From the NCBI GenBank assembly GCA_949128115.1, contig OX421966.1, positions 69,065,416 to 69,129,415 of the forward strand: 64,000 nucleotides of DNA, written 5' to 3'. A program made the translations under genes and the position numbers. Below the pieces are notes generated by a model that was given only the letters and a program-made list of their open reading frames with translations, searched no databases and was not told the origin of the DNA. Each line of letters begins with the position of its first letter. Positions within the stretch are counted from its first letter, which is position 1. Shown here one piece after another: positions 12,501-54,675 of this stretch. Source of the stretch: Anaspis maculata. Its lineage: Eukaryota > Arthropoda > Insecta > Coleoptera > Scraptiidae.

Positions 12501-14678
12501 TATGAACCGTCCATGAAGCAGTCCAAGATATGTCATAGCAAGAACAGAATAAGCTGTCAAGTTTTCCAATGAAACTTTAGATATTTCATATTTCAATAAA
12601 TATAAGCAAAGAAGGCTGTGACAAATTTTGACCGAACTTGTAAGCAAGCATTCATATGTCAATAAATTCTCTATAAAGCAGGCCAAGAAATGTCATGACA
12701 AGAAAAAAGTGAAATTTTAGCGCACACAACATACCAATACACTGTCTGTAAAACAGGCATGCCAAAAAAAAAAAGAGTCAAAAAAGTTATTCCAGTAAGC
12801 AAGCGTAGATAGCTATGCCAATAAAATGTCTATGAATCAGATGAAGACATGTCACGGCAGAGAGAAAACTGGAAATTTTTAAGTGATCCTTGGTATTACA
12901 ATAAATATCAGCAAAGTGAGTTTAGACAAGTTTTACCATTAAACTCGATTTTGACAAAGAAGTTGCTGTTGCCTAAATTTCAGAACGATTTTTTTATCGC
13001 ATCACCAGGATATCTGAGAAACTACAATACGTCGAAATGGCTTTATGGCTTTCAGTGAAAGTGGTAACAGTGAAAAAGCTCTGATAGAAAGTCATAGGCT
13101 TCCTCGCAGTTCTCCAGAGTCGCAAGGAAGTTAGCTTCTTCTACAGCAGTTTTTGATGTGGCAAGCGAATGGTCTACGGTGAATCGTACCAACTACTCAA
13201 CGGCCGCTTGCGTCCTGTGTTACAGTGTCGGTGGCTGGTCGTCTATGGTCAGCTCGTGAATTGGAAATTGTTGTCTCGAATCAGCCTGTTTCATGCACCA
13301 CGCATTGTGACAAGCGTTTGACAACAGCTTTTGTGAAATGTTTCGCAAGTCCCATTTTGATTGAAAAATATTTGGAAGACCCCAAAGTGGGTACTTTGAA
13401 ATTTCAGGAAAGTTTACTTTGCCGCACTTGACGAGTACCATACTTTGACATGCATTTGAATGCACAAACAGATTTAGTCAAGTGATTCATAGCAAGCCGT
13501 TATTTTGGATTTTTCTGGAGCAGATCAGAACATTGCAGAGACTGAATGGCATTTTAAAAAGCGCTTGGTGACAGCTTTCCTGGGAGATGTCACAAGGTCC
13601 ATTTTGATCGAATTTTTTTTGAAAAACCCTGAAGGGGGCCATTATATAGGTTTCCAAAAATATACCTTATCACACTTCACAGAGTACTGAGTAAACATGA
13701 GATCAACATCATCCCACAACATTCTCATCTTTGAGTATCCTGGTCACGGCACCACTCTGTGATGTTACACACTTTTCGACGTTTGGCCGAAAACGTCACT
13801 ACCCCTCCCCTTTCTACATTGTTTACCTGTTACCTACATTGCCTTAGGACAAGCTCTTATTCTAGATGGGAAAGTGCCCTTGGGGATGATTCATTCCTGT
13901 CTCCGCCTTGACAGTACCTAGCGTAGACAGCTAACTATTCCTCTTTTTCAGTCTCACGCGAGGTTATTGAAATGAATTTTTAAAACCTGGCTACAAAGTG
14001 CATGGTTTAGTTAGTTTGTATTTAACAAACTGACTGAAACTTTTAAAAGCGCTTGGCAAGATGTCTTGGCCTCCACCCTGATGACTATCAGAGCAGACTG
14101 AGACTAAGCAGACTAAGCAGGCCACGATTACTTACGGCAATAATAACCAAAGCAAGCTATGTCAAATGAAGTGACAGCATTTTCAGCCCACTCAGTTTCA
14201 TTTTACCCCCACATTTTCCCTGTATAAAAAAAAGAAACACTGTACTTACGGTCACTGTTCGGATAATGCATGACCAGCAAAAAAATGTCCAGGACGATCG
14301 AAACTCCGTTCACCACTATCGACTGGAATAAGTGAAATAATTCAATTATGAGCTTACGAATGTCACCCTGCGAAGCCCCAAATGAACCCCAAACTCACCA
14401 GCTGAACCGGTTCCTCGCTGTCGGGATGATAGATGCTCCAAATCAACAGCAAAATCAGCACGAAATTGTAATAAATGAACGCCGTCGTGGCCCAGAATCC
14501 CATGGCACTCAGGGCAGTGAAAACGAAATGTACCAGGAAAATGACCTGGAAAAATCGAATGGAATTTCAATGACTCATATAAATAAATATCCAAAAAAAT
14601 ATCCAAATAAACACGAAGCGAAGGGATGAAATGGCTCACCTTCAGGTTGAAATTCCTAACGTTCTGTAAGGCTGGCAT
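6592..14678 (-). CDS. AGTRAP: AGTRAP-like four-pass membrane protein
   Basis: Five exons on the minus strand: 14640-14678, 14399-14545, 14250-14322, 6984-7094 and 6592-6713 (stop at 6594-6592). Every junction keeps frame, with donors GTGAGC, GTGAGT, GTAAGT and GTAGAT and CAG or TAG acceptors. The product has 163 residues; the human protein has 159. Residues 10-20 (FNLKVIFLVHF) match the start of type-1 angiotensin II receptor-associated protein. Hydrophobic segments lie at about 14-31, 36-52, 62-80 and 93-115, followed by an acidic, serine-rich cytoplasmic tail containing YEDIDR. In mammals the protein lowers AT1-receptor surface signalling from ER, Golgi and endosomal membranes; its insect role is not well known. 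Intron 3 is 7.2 kb and full of transposons. The start was set by the family match, and no upstream in-frame ATG is needed. Confidence 0.85.
7197..8300. repeat. Nest of direct and inverted copies of one repeat
   Basis: A roughly 200-bp sequence marked by CGCCCCCACCCTACCCTAC and ACAGGTCGATTTTTATTT occurs forward at 7205-7400 and 7440-7660, then inverted at 7670-7790 and 8030-8275. The outer pair and the inner pair each form a palindrome. This lies in AGTRAP intron 3 and has no coding sequence. Confidence 0.7.
7796..7920 (-). mobile_element. Probable LINE 3'-end fragment with (TTTA)n tail
   Basis: A run of AAAT repeats (7796-7823) joins TACTGTTTATTGCC, the same layout as the AAT run and GGCTTTATTGTCC end of the LINE at 44361. 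Read on the minus strand this is a retroposon 3' end. It interrupts the palindromic nest around it. Confidence 0.45.
8794..8868 (-). mobile_element. Short retroposon 3' end inserted in the left arm of the palindrome
   Basis: The left arm carries 75 extra bases, with a (TTTA)n run at one end, between GAAAATTT and CGATGCTCACC. In the right arm these two words are adjacent (10315-10333). The difference therefore marks an insertion after the palindrome formed. Read on the minus strand it ends in an A-rich tail, as a LINE or SINE end would. Confidence 0.6.
9639..9777. mobile_element. 139-bp PIF/Harbinger-like MITE
   Basis: The ends are CGGCTCGATACCAAGTTG and the inverse of GGGCTCGATACCAAGTTG, flanked by TTA on both sides (9636-9638 and 9778-9780). 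The sister arm of the host palindrome keeps the empty site, TAA at 9391-9393 within GACGTATCTAACTTC. A 3-bp TTA/TAA duplication is the hallmark of PIF/Harbinger elements. Confidence 0.8.
10343..11400. repeat. Tandem repeat of about 395 bp, two and a half copies
   Basis: Markers GAACGACCTCTTATA (10657 and 11052), AACTTGACGG and GACAATTTG-type segments recur at about 395 bp. A further partial copy lies at about 8660-8776, now separated by the palindromic element. This is in AGTRAP intron 3. Confidence 0.8.
11401..12389. other. Unassigned intron sequence
   Basis: This part of AGTRAP intron 3 shows short ORFs only, none similar to a family I recognise, and no clear repeat structure. Confidence 0.4.
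12390..12860. repeat. Degenerate tandem repeat, about 125-155 bp
   Basis: Phrases of the type AAGCAGKCCAAGAWATGTCATGRCAAGAA followed by TGAAATTT recur near 12520, 12680 and 12835, with AATAAAATGTCTAT-type words between them. The copies are diverged, and the call rests on these shared words only. Confidence 0.4.
13290..13695. repeat. Two copies of a dispersed repeat of about 200 bp
   Basis: Copies near 13290-13445 and 13496-13690 share TTTTGGATTTTTCTGGA, a GCGCTTGGTGACAGCTTT-type word, CCATTTTGATYGAA and a closing GAGTACC/GAGTACT. Further copies occur at 37205-37425 and 47008-47230, so the family is dispersed. It has no coding capacity that I can see. Confidence 0.55.
13696..14249. other. AGTRAP intron 3, no feature seen
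   Basis: Ordinary intron sequence up to the donor of AGTRAP exon 3 at 14249. A decayed match to the dispersed repeat (AAAGCGCTTGG) occurs near 14050. Confidence 0.4.
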
Positions 14679-16555
14679 TTTGAGCGGGTATTTCCGATGT
14701 ACAGTTCCAAATTTGGGGCCTTCGGAAGGTCCAGGTTCCAGAAAAATGCGCAATTTATTTTGTGGTGATCAAGTTTAACCTCACTTTGAGCTGTCAGTGT
14801 CAGCTGACGGTTGTTGTTTTGGGGGAAAAGTGAAAAAACTATGGTGGCTCGAGAAGCGCCAGGGATTCAGGAAATGTCAAAGTGACAGCTAACCTAAAAA
14901 TGAAAACTCTTCAAAAAGCTTCATTTTTTACTGCGCCGCTCAAAAATGGGCTCGAGTTAAAAACTCAGGGCTTTTTCGTAATGATTTCCTTCAATTTTGT
15001 GGGAGTAACACTGGGATTGGGGCAATTGGAAAATCTCTTTCGGTAACATTTCGGGTTGATTAGAGCCCGAAAGTTTTTGGCTGAGGTTTTTTGTAATTCA
15101 ATAAATTCAGCAGATAAAATCAAAAACGAGGGAGGAGGGAGTCGAGTAGTGTTATGTAACATGAACCTTAGCAATAACATCGGCTTATTTGCCCAATAAC
15201 GATTATTCTGAGGCTATTTCTAGTAAGTCGTCTATGAGTAAGTCCTTGAGTAAGTCTGAGGCTGTGAATGATAAAATCTAGTCTTGGACTTACTACAGTA
15301 AATAACAATGCATATTGAATGTAAGTCTCATAAGGGCCAATAATAGGTGCTTTCCTTTTACAACTTAAACTATTCTGACCTAAGTTGTTAGTATGGTACC
15401 TACCTATCTCACTTTCGCGCATGTGATTTCTCGCTTTTTCTCTCTCTAACTTAGATCAGATCAGTGAGTTTTGTGGTAAAAGCAAAGCACCTATTGTATC
15501 AGCTTGATAACAGTTATAGAACAACAGAATTCATTGTTTGGCAAACAACACTCTGATTGGAACAGTGGGTATTTCTATGTCATGAAAACTCCCCGTGAAG
15601 AGTCTATAAACGTGACTTTAATTGCAAATATGTACAACATTGACATCTATAATACTTATGAAACTAAGAGGTATGATGATAATCATAATCAAATAATAAT
15701 AGTAATCAAAAAATCTATGTTTTTCCTCACATTTTAAATGTTTAGTCTATACATTCACAAAAGAAAAGATATACCGAGTTAATAATATTTTATCTTACTT
15801 TTTCTCTCGCGCAATGTATTATTGAATCCTCATTTTATTTATTTCTTGATATAGTACGCAAATGTAACGCCTCTATTAGAGTCCAGTGACACATACATTG
15901 TTAAAAATCTGGAGGTACTGAAAGAAAAAGGATACCATAAAGATTCTGTGCAGTCCCTCGTCACTTGGAAGATTTAGTACTTGGGGAAAACATACTCAAC
16001 CTGGCAAAAGGTTTTCAAAAAGAATTTATTCTAATGGAAATAAACAGGCATTGTTTCAAAAATAATACCTATTCAGACTGAAATAATCAACTTCCTTCTT
16101 TTTGATTTTTTTTGCCATTCTTTGATTGTCATTTCAATGCAAGTCACATTCCTTTTAATAGTTTCTTATATAATATATTAGTATATATTTTGTCTACAAC
16201 TTAAAAGCGGTTCAATGAACTCAGGGCTCAAAGTTCACTTGAGCCGCCTTTTTTTAATCAGTTAATTTGGTTCGTCACATACACCAAATCTACACACAAC
16301 ATTTATTTTTCTCTTTCTAGACACGTTAAGTATAGTTTTAAAATTTTCTACGACTTCTTTTTTTTTAAATAGATACTCTAACATCTACACAACACTTTGT
16401 CTACATACATTCAGCTTGCATTAATCTTTGCTTGGAACAAAAAGAACCGTCATCATTTTTATCAGAACTGCACAAAATCTTTTCGCATTCCTTCTTGTTT
16501 CAATAGTAATAATAATTATTGTAGAAATACTGAAAATTAAAGCTTTGTAGTACTG
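14679..16555. other. Region between AGTRAP start and the kinase gene
   Basis: Positions 14679-15500 are the 5' flank of AGTRAP. From 15500 to 16555 the DNA is AT-rich with short random ORFs. I see no convincing gene. The kinase gene is transcribed toward here, so part may be its 3' UTR. Confidence 0.35.
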
Positions 16556-16830
16556 TTTAGGACCAAACTAAACACTTAAGAACTAAAGTTGGTGGGAATA
16601 CGGAACTAAGTTTGGTAGAACTGCAGTCAAGTTGGTGAGACTGCAGAACTTGAATTGGTAGTATCTCTGGTAGGACTACTAACAGAACTGAAGTTGGTAA
16701 GACTACAGAGCTGAGTTAATAGGACTACAAAACTCAAGTTGGCAGAAGTACAGAACTGAAGTTGGGAGCAGGGATTAAGTTGGTAGGGCTACAGAACTAA
16801 AGTTGGCAGCACTACAAAAGGTCGTTAACG
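16556..16830. repeat. Imperfect minisatellite, GTTGGTAGNACTACAGAACT type
   Basis: About ten loose copies of a 25-33-bp unit built on AAGTTGGTAG and CTACAGAACTGA. They lie downstream of the kinase stop codon on its transcribed side. Confidence 0.65.
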
Positions 16831-17905
16831 GTACAGGATCGGCACGGCACTGAGAATTAAGTAAATTTCGGCCTCGCTACTACATACGAATGATTGTTCA
16901 GATTGCTGCAGAGTTTTCACGTTGACTTAATTTGGCACACCTGATTGTTTCTACGGTTTTTTTTTCGCAGCTCTGCTCTAAAGTTGGCAGCACTGCAGTT
17001 CAGCATTGCCAACCATTACGATTACAAAAAAAAGTGTGTCGAATATTCTAACATTATTATAAACCTCATCGCACTTCTAACACATCTTTTTCTATGTTTT
17101 ACTTTCTTTTACCTTCATCACCATTAATTATATATTAGGTATCGATATTTACAAGAAATGTACAAAATTATTATTTGTGTGCACAATGACACGCGCGCAA
17201 CTTGATGGTGGGTGGTGTGGTGGTGGTGGTGGTAGTAGTGGTGGTGGTGCCAACTTAAAAAAGACGAAAAAAAGCAAGTTTTTTTTTTTAGTTATTTACA
17301 TAGTGCTTCTTTTTCAGCAGCAGCGCTGGCAGCATACAAGCTAGATACTAGTGACTTTATTAGCTTGGTGTTGGTACCAGTGAGACGAACTTCAAAGTTC
17401 AATTATACAGTACGGCCAACTCAACAACAACGTGTTGGGGATAAATGACCGACGACGCCCAAAAAAATAAATTACTAAAAATATAATATGTAGAAGTAAA
17501 TAGTAGTAGGTAGTAGTAAATAGAGAAGTAGACTAGACAATGACTTGTCACGTGAATAAATAAAAAATCCCTAACTTTTACAATAATATTATAGTTGTTT
17601 AGTTATACAGTGTTTTTATGCAAATGTCATGGTTATGATAAAATTGTAGTTGGTACTAGTGCCTCCGTGTGTGGTAGGTATGTGGTGGGATGATTATTTG
17701 ATTATTCAAAAAAAAAATCGCTCGTATAGCCCGCTTTGTTTTTGGCTTTTTGAATTTTTAGTTTTCCCTATAGTAAAATTCCTCGAAGATTCGTTTCTGC
17801 TCCCTCTGCTTGTCTCCGAACAAAACAAAATCCACGAGGATTTCCAGTAGAGTCCTACATCTCTAAACTAAAAACCCGGTTAGTTTTTCAAATTTTTAGC
17901 GTTAT
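16831..17905 (-). other. Probable 3' UTR side of the receptor kinase gene
   Basis: This directly follows the kinase stop codon in its transcriptional direction. It contains a (GGT)n microsatellite near 17205-17249 and many A/T runs. I could not fix the poly(A) site. Confidence 0.35.
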
Positions 17906-47679
<29,774 letters not shown>

Positions 47680-48483
47680 CTGGAAAACAAACAAGCACAC
47701 AAACTTATTATCAGGTAAGTACCTATTATTATGGTGTAAGTATGAGAATACGAAAACTTTTGTTTGAAAGTTTTCTGTGTTCCTCGCGCAGTGATTTAAT
47801 TACAAGAAGAAGAACAACTGAGAAAAGAGAGCTCCAGAGCGAGCAAAGCTTTGTGCTTCGTTAATTTGTTGGAGAAAGAAAAACATGGAAAAATTAGTTC
47901 GAGAACTGCTAGCGGCCAGAGCTAGCTGTGTAGCGCGGAACTTTTTCAAAAGGATTCTTGATTGTTGTTGAACAACTGATGGAAATTCATTAAAAACGCG
48001 CCGGGCAGGTACACGAGTAGCGCTGCTGCATATTTCTATTGTTTTCGCACAGCATATTATTGGCATTCTCATGAGAATGCACAAAAAGAAAGGCAAACGA
48101 GCGTGAAACATGTCGGTGACGGCCGGCCGGGGGATGCAGTATTTAAATGACGGGAACGCTTGAATGTATGCATGCAATTTTGCACCAGTACAGTGACGCG
48201 AGCGGTACGTATAACGTTTGCGAGGGAAAATATGTGAATTATGCATTTAATTTCCGTCGACATATGTCTCACATGCATTACGTTACGGCGTCAGTTTTAT
48301 TTCCTCGAAATTCGGCTGCGGAATTCCAGTACCCCGGGCGGTTTCTGGACCGCCATTTTGTGTTCATCAAGTGTGAGAGCTCCCATCGATGGTTAGTATC
48401 GCTTTTTCGACAATTACAACATCATCCTGGCAAAAATCAAATCAGTACTTGCTTTGATTCCCGTGTTATACACGAATGAACTT
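47680..48483. other. Kinase intron, no feature recognised
   Basis: Overlapping ORFs at 47800-48480 show no family similarity. From 48484 the 142-bp satellite begins. Confidence 0.4.
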
Positions 48484-49891
48484 GATCCACCATCTTGAAT
48501 TTTGCTCAAGTTTACACTTCAAATTTGAGTGATATATAATCTAGTTCTACTACAGCCAAAAGACGATTTGAGCAAGTTTCACGTCAGTACTTGCTCTAGT
48601 TGCCGTGTTATACACAAATGAACTTGATCCGCCATTTTGAATTTTGTTCAAGTTCAAACCGAAACTCTTACTGATAAGTAATCCAGTTCTGAATCCGCTG
48701 AAAGATAATTCTAGCAAGTTTCAACTTGGTACTTGCTATAGTTCTCGTGTTATACACGAATGAACTTGTTCCGCCATTTTGGATTTGGTTCAAGTTTGCA
48801 CTAAAATTCCAGTTGACATATAATCTAATGCTACGATGATCAATAGATCTTTCTAGCAAATTTCAAGTTCACAGTTGCACTAGTTGCTAAGTTATACACA
48901 AATGAACTTGATCCGCCATTTTGAATTTTGTTCAAGTTCACACTGGAGCTCTAATTTAAATCTCATCTAGTTTTGTGTAAGCTGAAATATAATTCTAGCA
49001 AATTCAACGTCGGTACTTGCTATAGTTCTCGTGTTATACACGAAAGAACTTGTTGCGCCATTTTGGATTTGGTTCAAGTTTACACTAGAATTCCAGTTGG
49101 TATATTATTTATCTCTACGATGTCCAAAAGATATTTCTAGCGAATTTCAAGGTCACAGTTGCACTAGTTGCTATGTTATACACAAATGAACTTGATCTGC
49201 CATTTTGAATTTTGTCCAAGTTCACACTGGAGCTCTAATTTATATCTGATCTAGTTTTGTACCACCTGAAATCTAATTCTAGGAAATTTAACGTTAGTAC
49301 TTGCTATAGTTCTCGTGTTATACACGAATGAACTTGTTCCGCCATTTTCGATTTGGTTCAAGTTTACACTAGAACTCCAGTTGGTATATAATCTAGCTCT
49401 ACGATGACCAAATAATGATTTTGACGAATTTCAAGTTCACTGTTGCACTAGTTGCTATGTTATACACAAATGAACTTGTTCCACCATTTTGGATTTGGTT
49501 CAAGTTCACACTGGAGCTGTAATTTATATCTAATCTAGTTTTGTATCAGCTGAAATATAATTCTAGCAAATTTAACGTCGGTACTTGCTATAGATCTCGT
49601 GTTATACACGAATGAACTTGTTCCGCCATTTTGGATTTGGTTTAAGTTTACAATGAAATTTTAGTTATATAATCTAGCTCTATGATGCCCAAAAGATATT
49701 TCTAGCGAATTTCAAGTTCAAAGTTGCACTAGTTTCTATGTTATACACAGATGAACTTGATCCGCCATTTTGAATTTTGTTCAAGTTCACACTGGAGCTC
49801 TAATTTATATCTGATCTAGTTTTGTACCAGCTGAAATATCATTCTAGCAAATTTAACGCCAGTACCTACTTGCTATAGTTCTCGTGTTATA

Positions 49892-52800
49892 AAGTGGTCA
49901 ACAAAATAAGTGTCTATGTCGATATTTGTATAGTTTTTCAAAACTTGACAGCTTTGGAATCTTTCGCGCGATTTTGGATCTGTTTGAACTGGTGGATAGC
50001 CTCATTCTTTGGCTATCGGATCCAAGTTTTGCGGATATTGAGAAAGCCCAATAAAATTTCTACAGGGTGTCAAATAAAGCAATGCAAAAGTTTTGAAAGT
50101 TTCGCTAACCCCCATTTTGCCAAGAAATTTTTTTTGTGGATACCAACACCAAAAATATGAAGAATGATGTATTCTCTCGAAAAGGTTTTCGATTCATCCC
50201 CCTATTTCTGTTTAAAAAAAAGTTATGCCATTTTTTCCTCAATCTACACTTTTCGACAATTAACGTTACAACTGGCCATATTATCGAGGCAAATTTGACA
50301 ACAATTGATACTTTCACTTGAAAAACTGTCCCATGAAAAACATTTTCTTTACTCACCCCTAAAATGATTATCTACGGTCAGTGCCTAAAGCCCCTGCGGA
50401 CCGAGTAAGAATGTAGCCTGCTGGAGCTGGAGATGGAATAGCACTGTATCACATCAGATTTACAACATTAACCATATGAAACCCTCTGATAATGTTTGTT
50501 AAGGGTTGTTTTACAAAAATTGACAATTGATAACTTGAGAACGAGAAGACCTAGAGGCTACTTTCTTATTTGACGTTCAATCGCATACGGTGACGCATTT
50601 TGCAACAAAGTGGGGGTGTGATTCATAGCTACCCTTACTTAAGGGATGGAAATGTTTTTGTTTAAGTCTTTGGTATCATTTCTTATGGTTTCGTCTGTTC
50701 TGAATGCAATTTTGGCAATTAAAATTGATTTTGAACAAATGTTACCATTTGAAAGAAAGAATCAAGTTCATAACTTCGGATGGAGTTTTTCTTTATTGTG
50801 ACAAAATGTTTACAATTGAAAACAATGTTTCCATAAAATCGATAGAGTTGTACTATCAGTAGCGAAAAAAATTGGTACAGCCCAGTTTTAACTTTCAGTT
50901 GCTTTCAAACTCGGCGCGGTCAAAGACAGCAAAAATTTTGTAGACAAGACTTCCACTGATTTCCACGTAACTTCTACTGACTTCCATGTGATTTCCATCG
51001 ACCGCCACCATTGTGTACACCAGACTTCCACTGCGGTTTACCTATAGAGCAAGCGTAGCCGGAACTATGGACTTGATTTCAAGTTGGAGATACGCCCGCG
51101 CCTAGAGTCTCACGCAAAAATAGCCAACTCGCTTGTCTTCGTGTCTCGGAGGACACGTAAAGCACTCGTTCTTCCTCGGTTAGTGCGCCACGTCACTAGT
51201 CACCTCAAACCAAGTAAAAGTGTAACTAGGAACTGCCTTCGGGTCTCTCCGCAAAATACTCTTCGGCTGCGACTAAAAAAGGAAACACCGTTAGACACGA
51301 GGGATATGAAAATATCCTTGAATCACTCACATAAGTTCATCTTCATCAGTATTTGGTGGGACCTCCTCTAGCTCTAATGAGAGCCGCAACCCTTCGAGGC
51401 ATACTCTCCACCAGGTTTCGCAAAAACTCCTAAGGAATAGCATCCCATTCAACCTGAATCGCATCCGCCAAGTCATCAAAATTTTCAATTTGTCCTTCCC
51501 TTTCTTTCATATTTCTCTTCATTCTACTCCATACATGCTCAATCACATTCATATCAGGAGACAAGGGTGGCCAATCCATTCGCTCAATATTGTGATCCCT
51601 CAAAAATTCGGTGACAATACGTGCACGATGTGGTCTCGCGTTGTCGTCAACCAGAATGAATCCATCACCGAAGTTTTGCGCGTAGGGGACCACAATATCC
51701 CTAATACACAAATCTCGATATCTCTCTCCATTCATGCTCTGTCCTCTTAACACCACCAACTCACTCTTTCCTGTCATCGTGATTCCACCCCAAACAGTCA
51801 CTCCTCCACCTCCAAACGCCACTCTCGCCTCCATGTGCTCTTCCAAAAATCTTTCATTTCTTCTTCTCCACACCAAAACACGCCCATCCGAATGGAACAA
51901 ATTGAACTTACTTTCATCCGTAAACAAACATCTACCCCATTCAGCTATTCCCCAGTTCTGGTGGTCCCTAGCCCATTGGAGACGCACGGCGCGATGACGT
52001 CGGTTCATTAAAGGGCATGAGGCTCTTCTTCTCGCTCTTAGCCCAGAGTCGTGCAATCTTCGTCTGACAGTTTGGTTTGACAGCTGGATCCCCGTCGTGG
52101 CCCTCAACACGTTGTTGATGGCACTTGCAGTAGTGGTCGGTTTTCTCTGGATCGCCCTTCGAACAAAGCGATCCTGCGCAGCGGTTGTTTTCCGAGTTCT
52201 TCCTCCACGACGGTAATTAATGTCTCCAGCTGCCAGACGTCGAATTGCACGACTTATGGACCTAGAGGAGGTCCTAAAAGGTGCCGCAATGTTGTCGATG
52301 GTGTCGCCCCTCTCTCGCATTCGTGCCACGATGGCTAATTCATCCGGACTTAAACGCGGCATTTTACAAATTACTCTGCTCACAATAGCGGAAGAAAAAG
52401 GTTTGGTTTTTAAGGTAACATAAGTAAAACGATAAGTTCTTCAGCTAAAAAGACACATACACAAATGAAAAACCAATCGAACGAGTTTTACCCGAATAGG
52501 AGATAATGTTGAATAAAAACAATGTTTAATACCAAAATTGAATTCAGAAGAGACGAAACCATAAGAAATGAAACCACACACTCCTACAAAAACATTTTCG
52601 TCCCTTAAGTAAGGGTTGCTAAGAAGGACACCCCCACTACGTTGCAAAATGTGTCACCGTAGGCGATTGAACATGAAATAAAAATTTTGTCTCTAGGTCT
52701 TTTTCTTCTCAAGTTATCAATTACCAATTTTTTGAAAACAACCCCTAACAAACAATATCAAAGGGGGTTTGATATGGTTGATGTGGTAAATCTGTTGTGA

Positions 52801-53362
52801 CACAGTACTATCCCATCCTGATGCCCGCTCCAGCAGGCTACATTCTAAGTCGGTCCGCAGGGGCTTAAGGCACTGACCGTAGATAATCATTTTAGGGGTG
52901 AGTAAAGAAAATGTTTTTCATGGGACAGTTTTTCAAGTGAAAGTATCAATTGTTGTCAAATTTGCCTCGATAATATGGCCAGTTGTAACGTTAATTGTCG
53001 AAAAGTGTAGATTGAGGAAAAAATGGCATAACTTTTTTTTAAACAGAAATAGGGGGATGAATCGAAAACCTTTTCGAGAGAATACATCATTCTTCATATT
53101 TTTGGTGTTGGTATCCACAAAAAAAATTTCTTGGCAAAATGGGGGTTAGCGAAACTTTCAAAACTTTTGCATTGCTTTATTTGACACCCTGTAGAAATTT
53201 TATTGGGCTTTCTCAATATCCGCAAAACTTGGATCCGATAGCCAAAGAATGAGGCTATCCACCAGTTCAAACAGATCCAAAATCGCGGGAAAGATTCCAA
53301 AGCTGTCAAGTTTTGAAAAACTATACAAATATCGACATAGACACTTATTTTGTTGACCACTT
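49892..53362. mobile_element. 3.47-kb Tc1-like transposon with long inverted repeats
   Basis: The termini are AAGTGGTCAACAAAATAAGT and its inverse, next to TA at 49890-49891 and 53363-53364. The inverted repeats extend about 800 bp (49892-50720 against 52530-53362). The outer ~500 bp are almost identical, while the inner part is clearly diverged. A transposase gene lies between them on the minus strand. Confidence 0.9.
51346..52362 (-). pseudogene. Tc1/mariner-family transposase with one late stop
   Basis: ATG at 52362 (MPRLSPDEL) opens an N-terminal helix-turn-helix region, a second HTH with RRGGRTRKTT, and the catalytic core: FTDESKFN, VDDNARPHRA and WPPLSPDMNVIEHVW, the DD34E triad. An in-frame TAG at 51432-51430 ends the frame after 310 codons. 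The reading frame then continues for 27 codons to TGA at 51348-51346 with typical transposase C-terminal sequence (PRRVAALIRARGG). The enzyme is thus nearly intact but probably truncated; whether the short form is active is unknown. Confidence 0.9.
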
Positions 53363-54675
53363 TAGTTCTACTACAGCCAAAAGACGATTTGAGCAAGTTT
53401 CACGTCAGTACTTGCTCTAGTTGCCGTGTTATACACAAATGAACTTGATCCGCCATTTTGAATTTTGTTCAAGTTCAAACCGAAACTCTTACTGATAAGT
53501 AATCCAGTTCTGAATCCGCTGAAAGATAATTCTAGCAAGTTTCAACTTGGTACTTGCTATAGTTCTCGTGTTATACACGAATGAACTTGTTCCGCCATTT
53601 TGGATTTGGTTCAAGTTTGCACTAAAATTCCAGTTGACATATAATCTAATGCTACGATGATCAATAGATCTTTCTAGCAAATTTCAAGTTCACAGTTGCA
53701 CTGGTTGCTAAGTTATACACAAATGAACTTGATCCGCCATTTTGAATTTTGTTCAAGTTCACACTGGAGCTCTAATTTAAATCTCATCTAGTTTTGTGTA
53801 AGCTGAAATATAATTCTAGCAAATTCAACGTCGGTACTTGCTATAGTTCTCGTGTTATACACGAAAGAACTTGTTGCGCCATTTTGGATTTGGTTCAAGT
53901 TTACACTAGAATTCCAGTTGGTATATTATTTATCTCTACGATGTCCAAAAGATATTTCTAGCGAATTTCAAGGTCACAGTTGCACTAGTTGCTATGTTAT
54001 ACACATATGAACTTGATCTGCCATTTTGAATTTTGTCCAAGTTCACACTGGAGCTCTTATTTATATTTGATCCAGTTTTGTACCAGCTGAAATCTAATTC
54101 TAGGAAATTTAACGTTAGTACTTGCTATAGTTCTCGTGTTATACACGAATGAACTTGTTCCGCCATTTTCGATTTGGTTCAAGTTTACACTAGAACTCCA
54201 GTTGGTATATAATCTAGCTCTACGATGACCAAATAATGATTTTGACGAATTTCAAGTTCACTGTTGCACTAGTTGCTATGTTATACACAAATGCACTTGT
54301 TCCGCCATTTTGGATTTGGTCCAAGTTCACACTGGAGCTGTAATTTATATCTAATCTAGTTTTGTATCAGCTGAAATATAATTCTAGCAAATTTAACGTC
54401 GGAACTTGCTATAGTTCTCGTGTTATACACGGATGAACTTGTTTCGCCATATTGGATTTGGTTTAAGTTTACACTGGAATTCCAGTTGTTATATAATCTA
54501 GCTCTATGATGCCCAAAAGATATTTCTAGCGGATTTCAAGTTTACAGTTGCACTAGTTGCTATGTTATACACAGATGAACTTGATCTGCCATTTTGAATT
54601 TTGTTCAAGTTCACACTTGAGCTCTAATTTATATCTGATCTAGTTTTGTACCAGCTGAAATCTAATTCTAGGAAA

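Noticed and set aside
13739..13754. Word CCTGGTCACGGCACCA shared with 60261
   Set aside because: Sixteen bases with no extension of similarity on either side that I could see; too short to call a repeat.
14346..14753. Single 135-codon minus-strand ORF as a gene
   Set aside because: It reads across an intron and covers exon 2 of the AGTRAP-like gene in the wrong frame; the spliced model matches the family.
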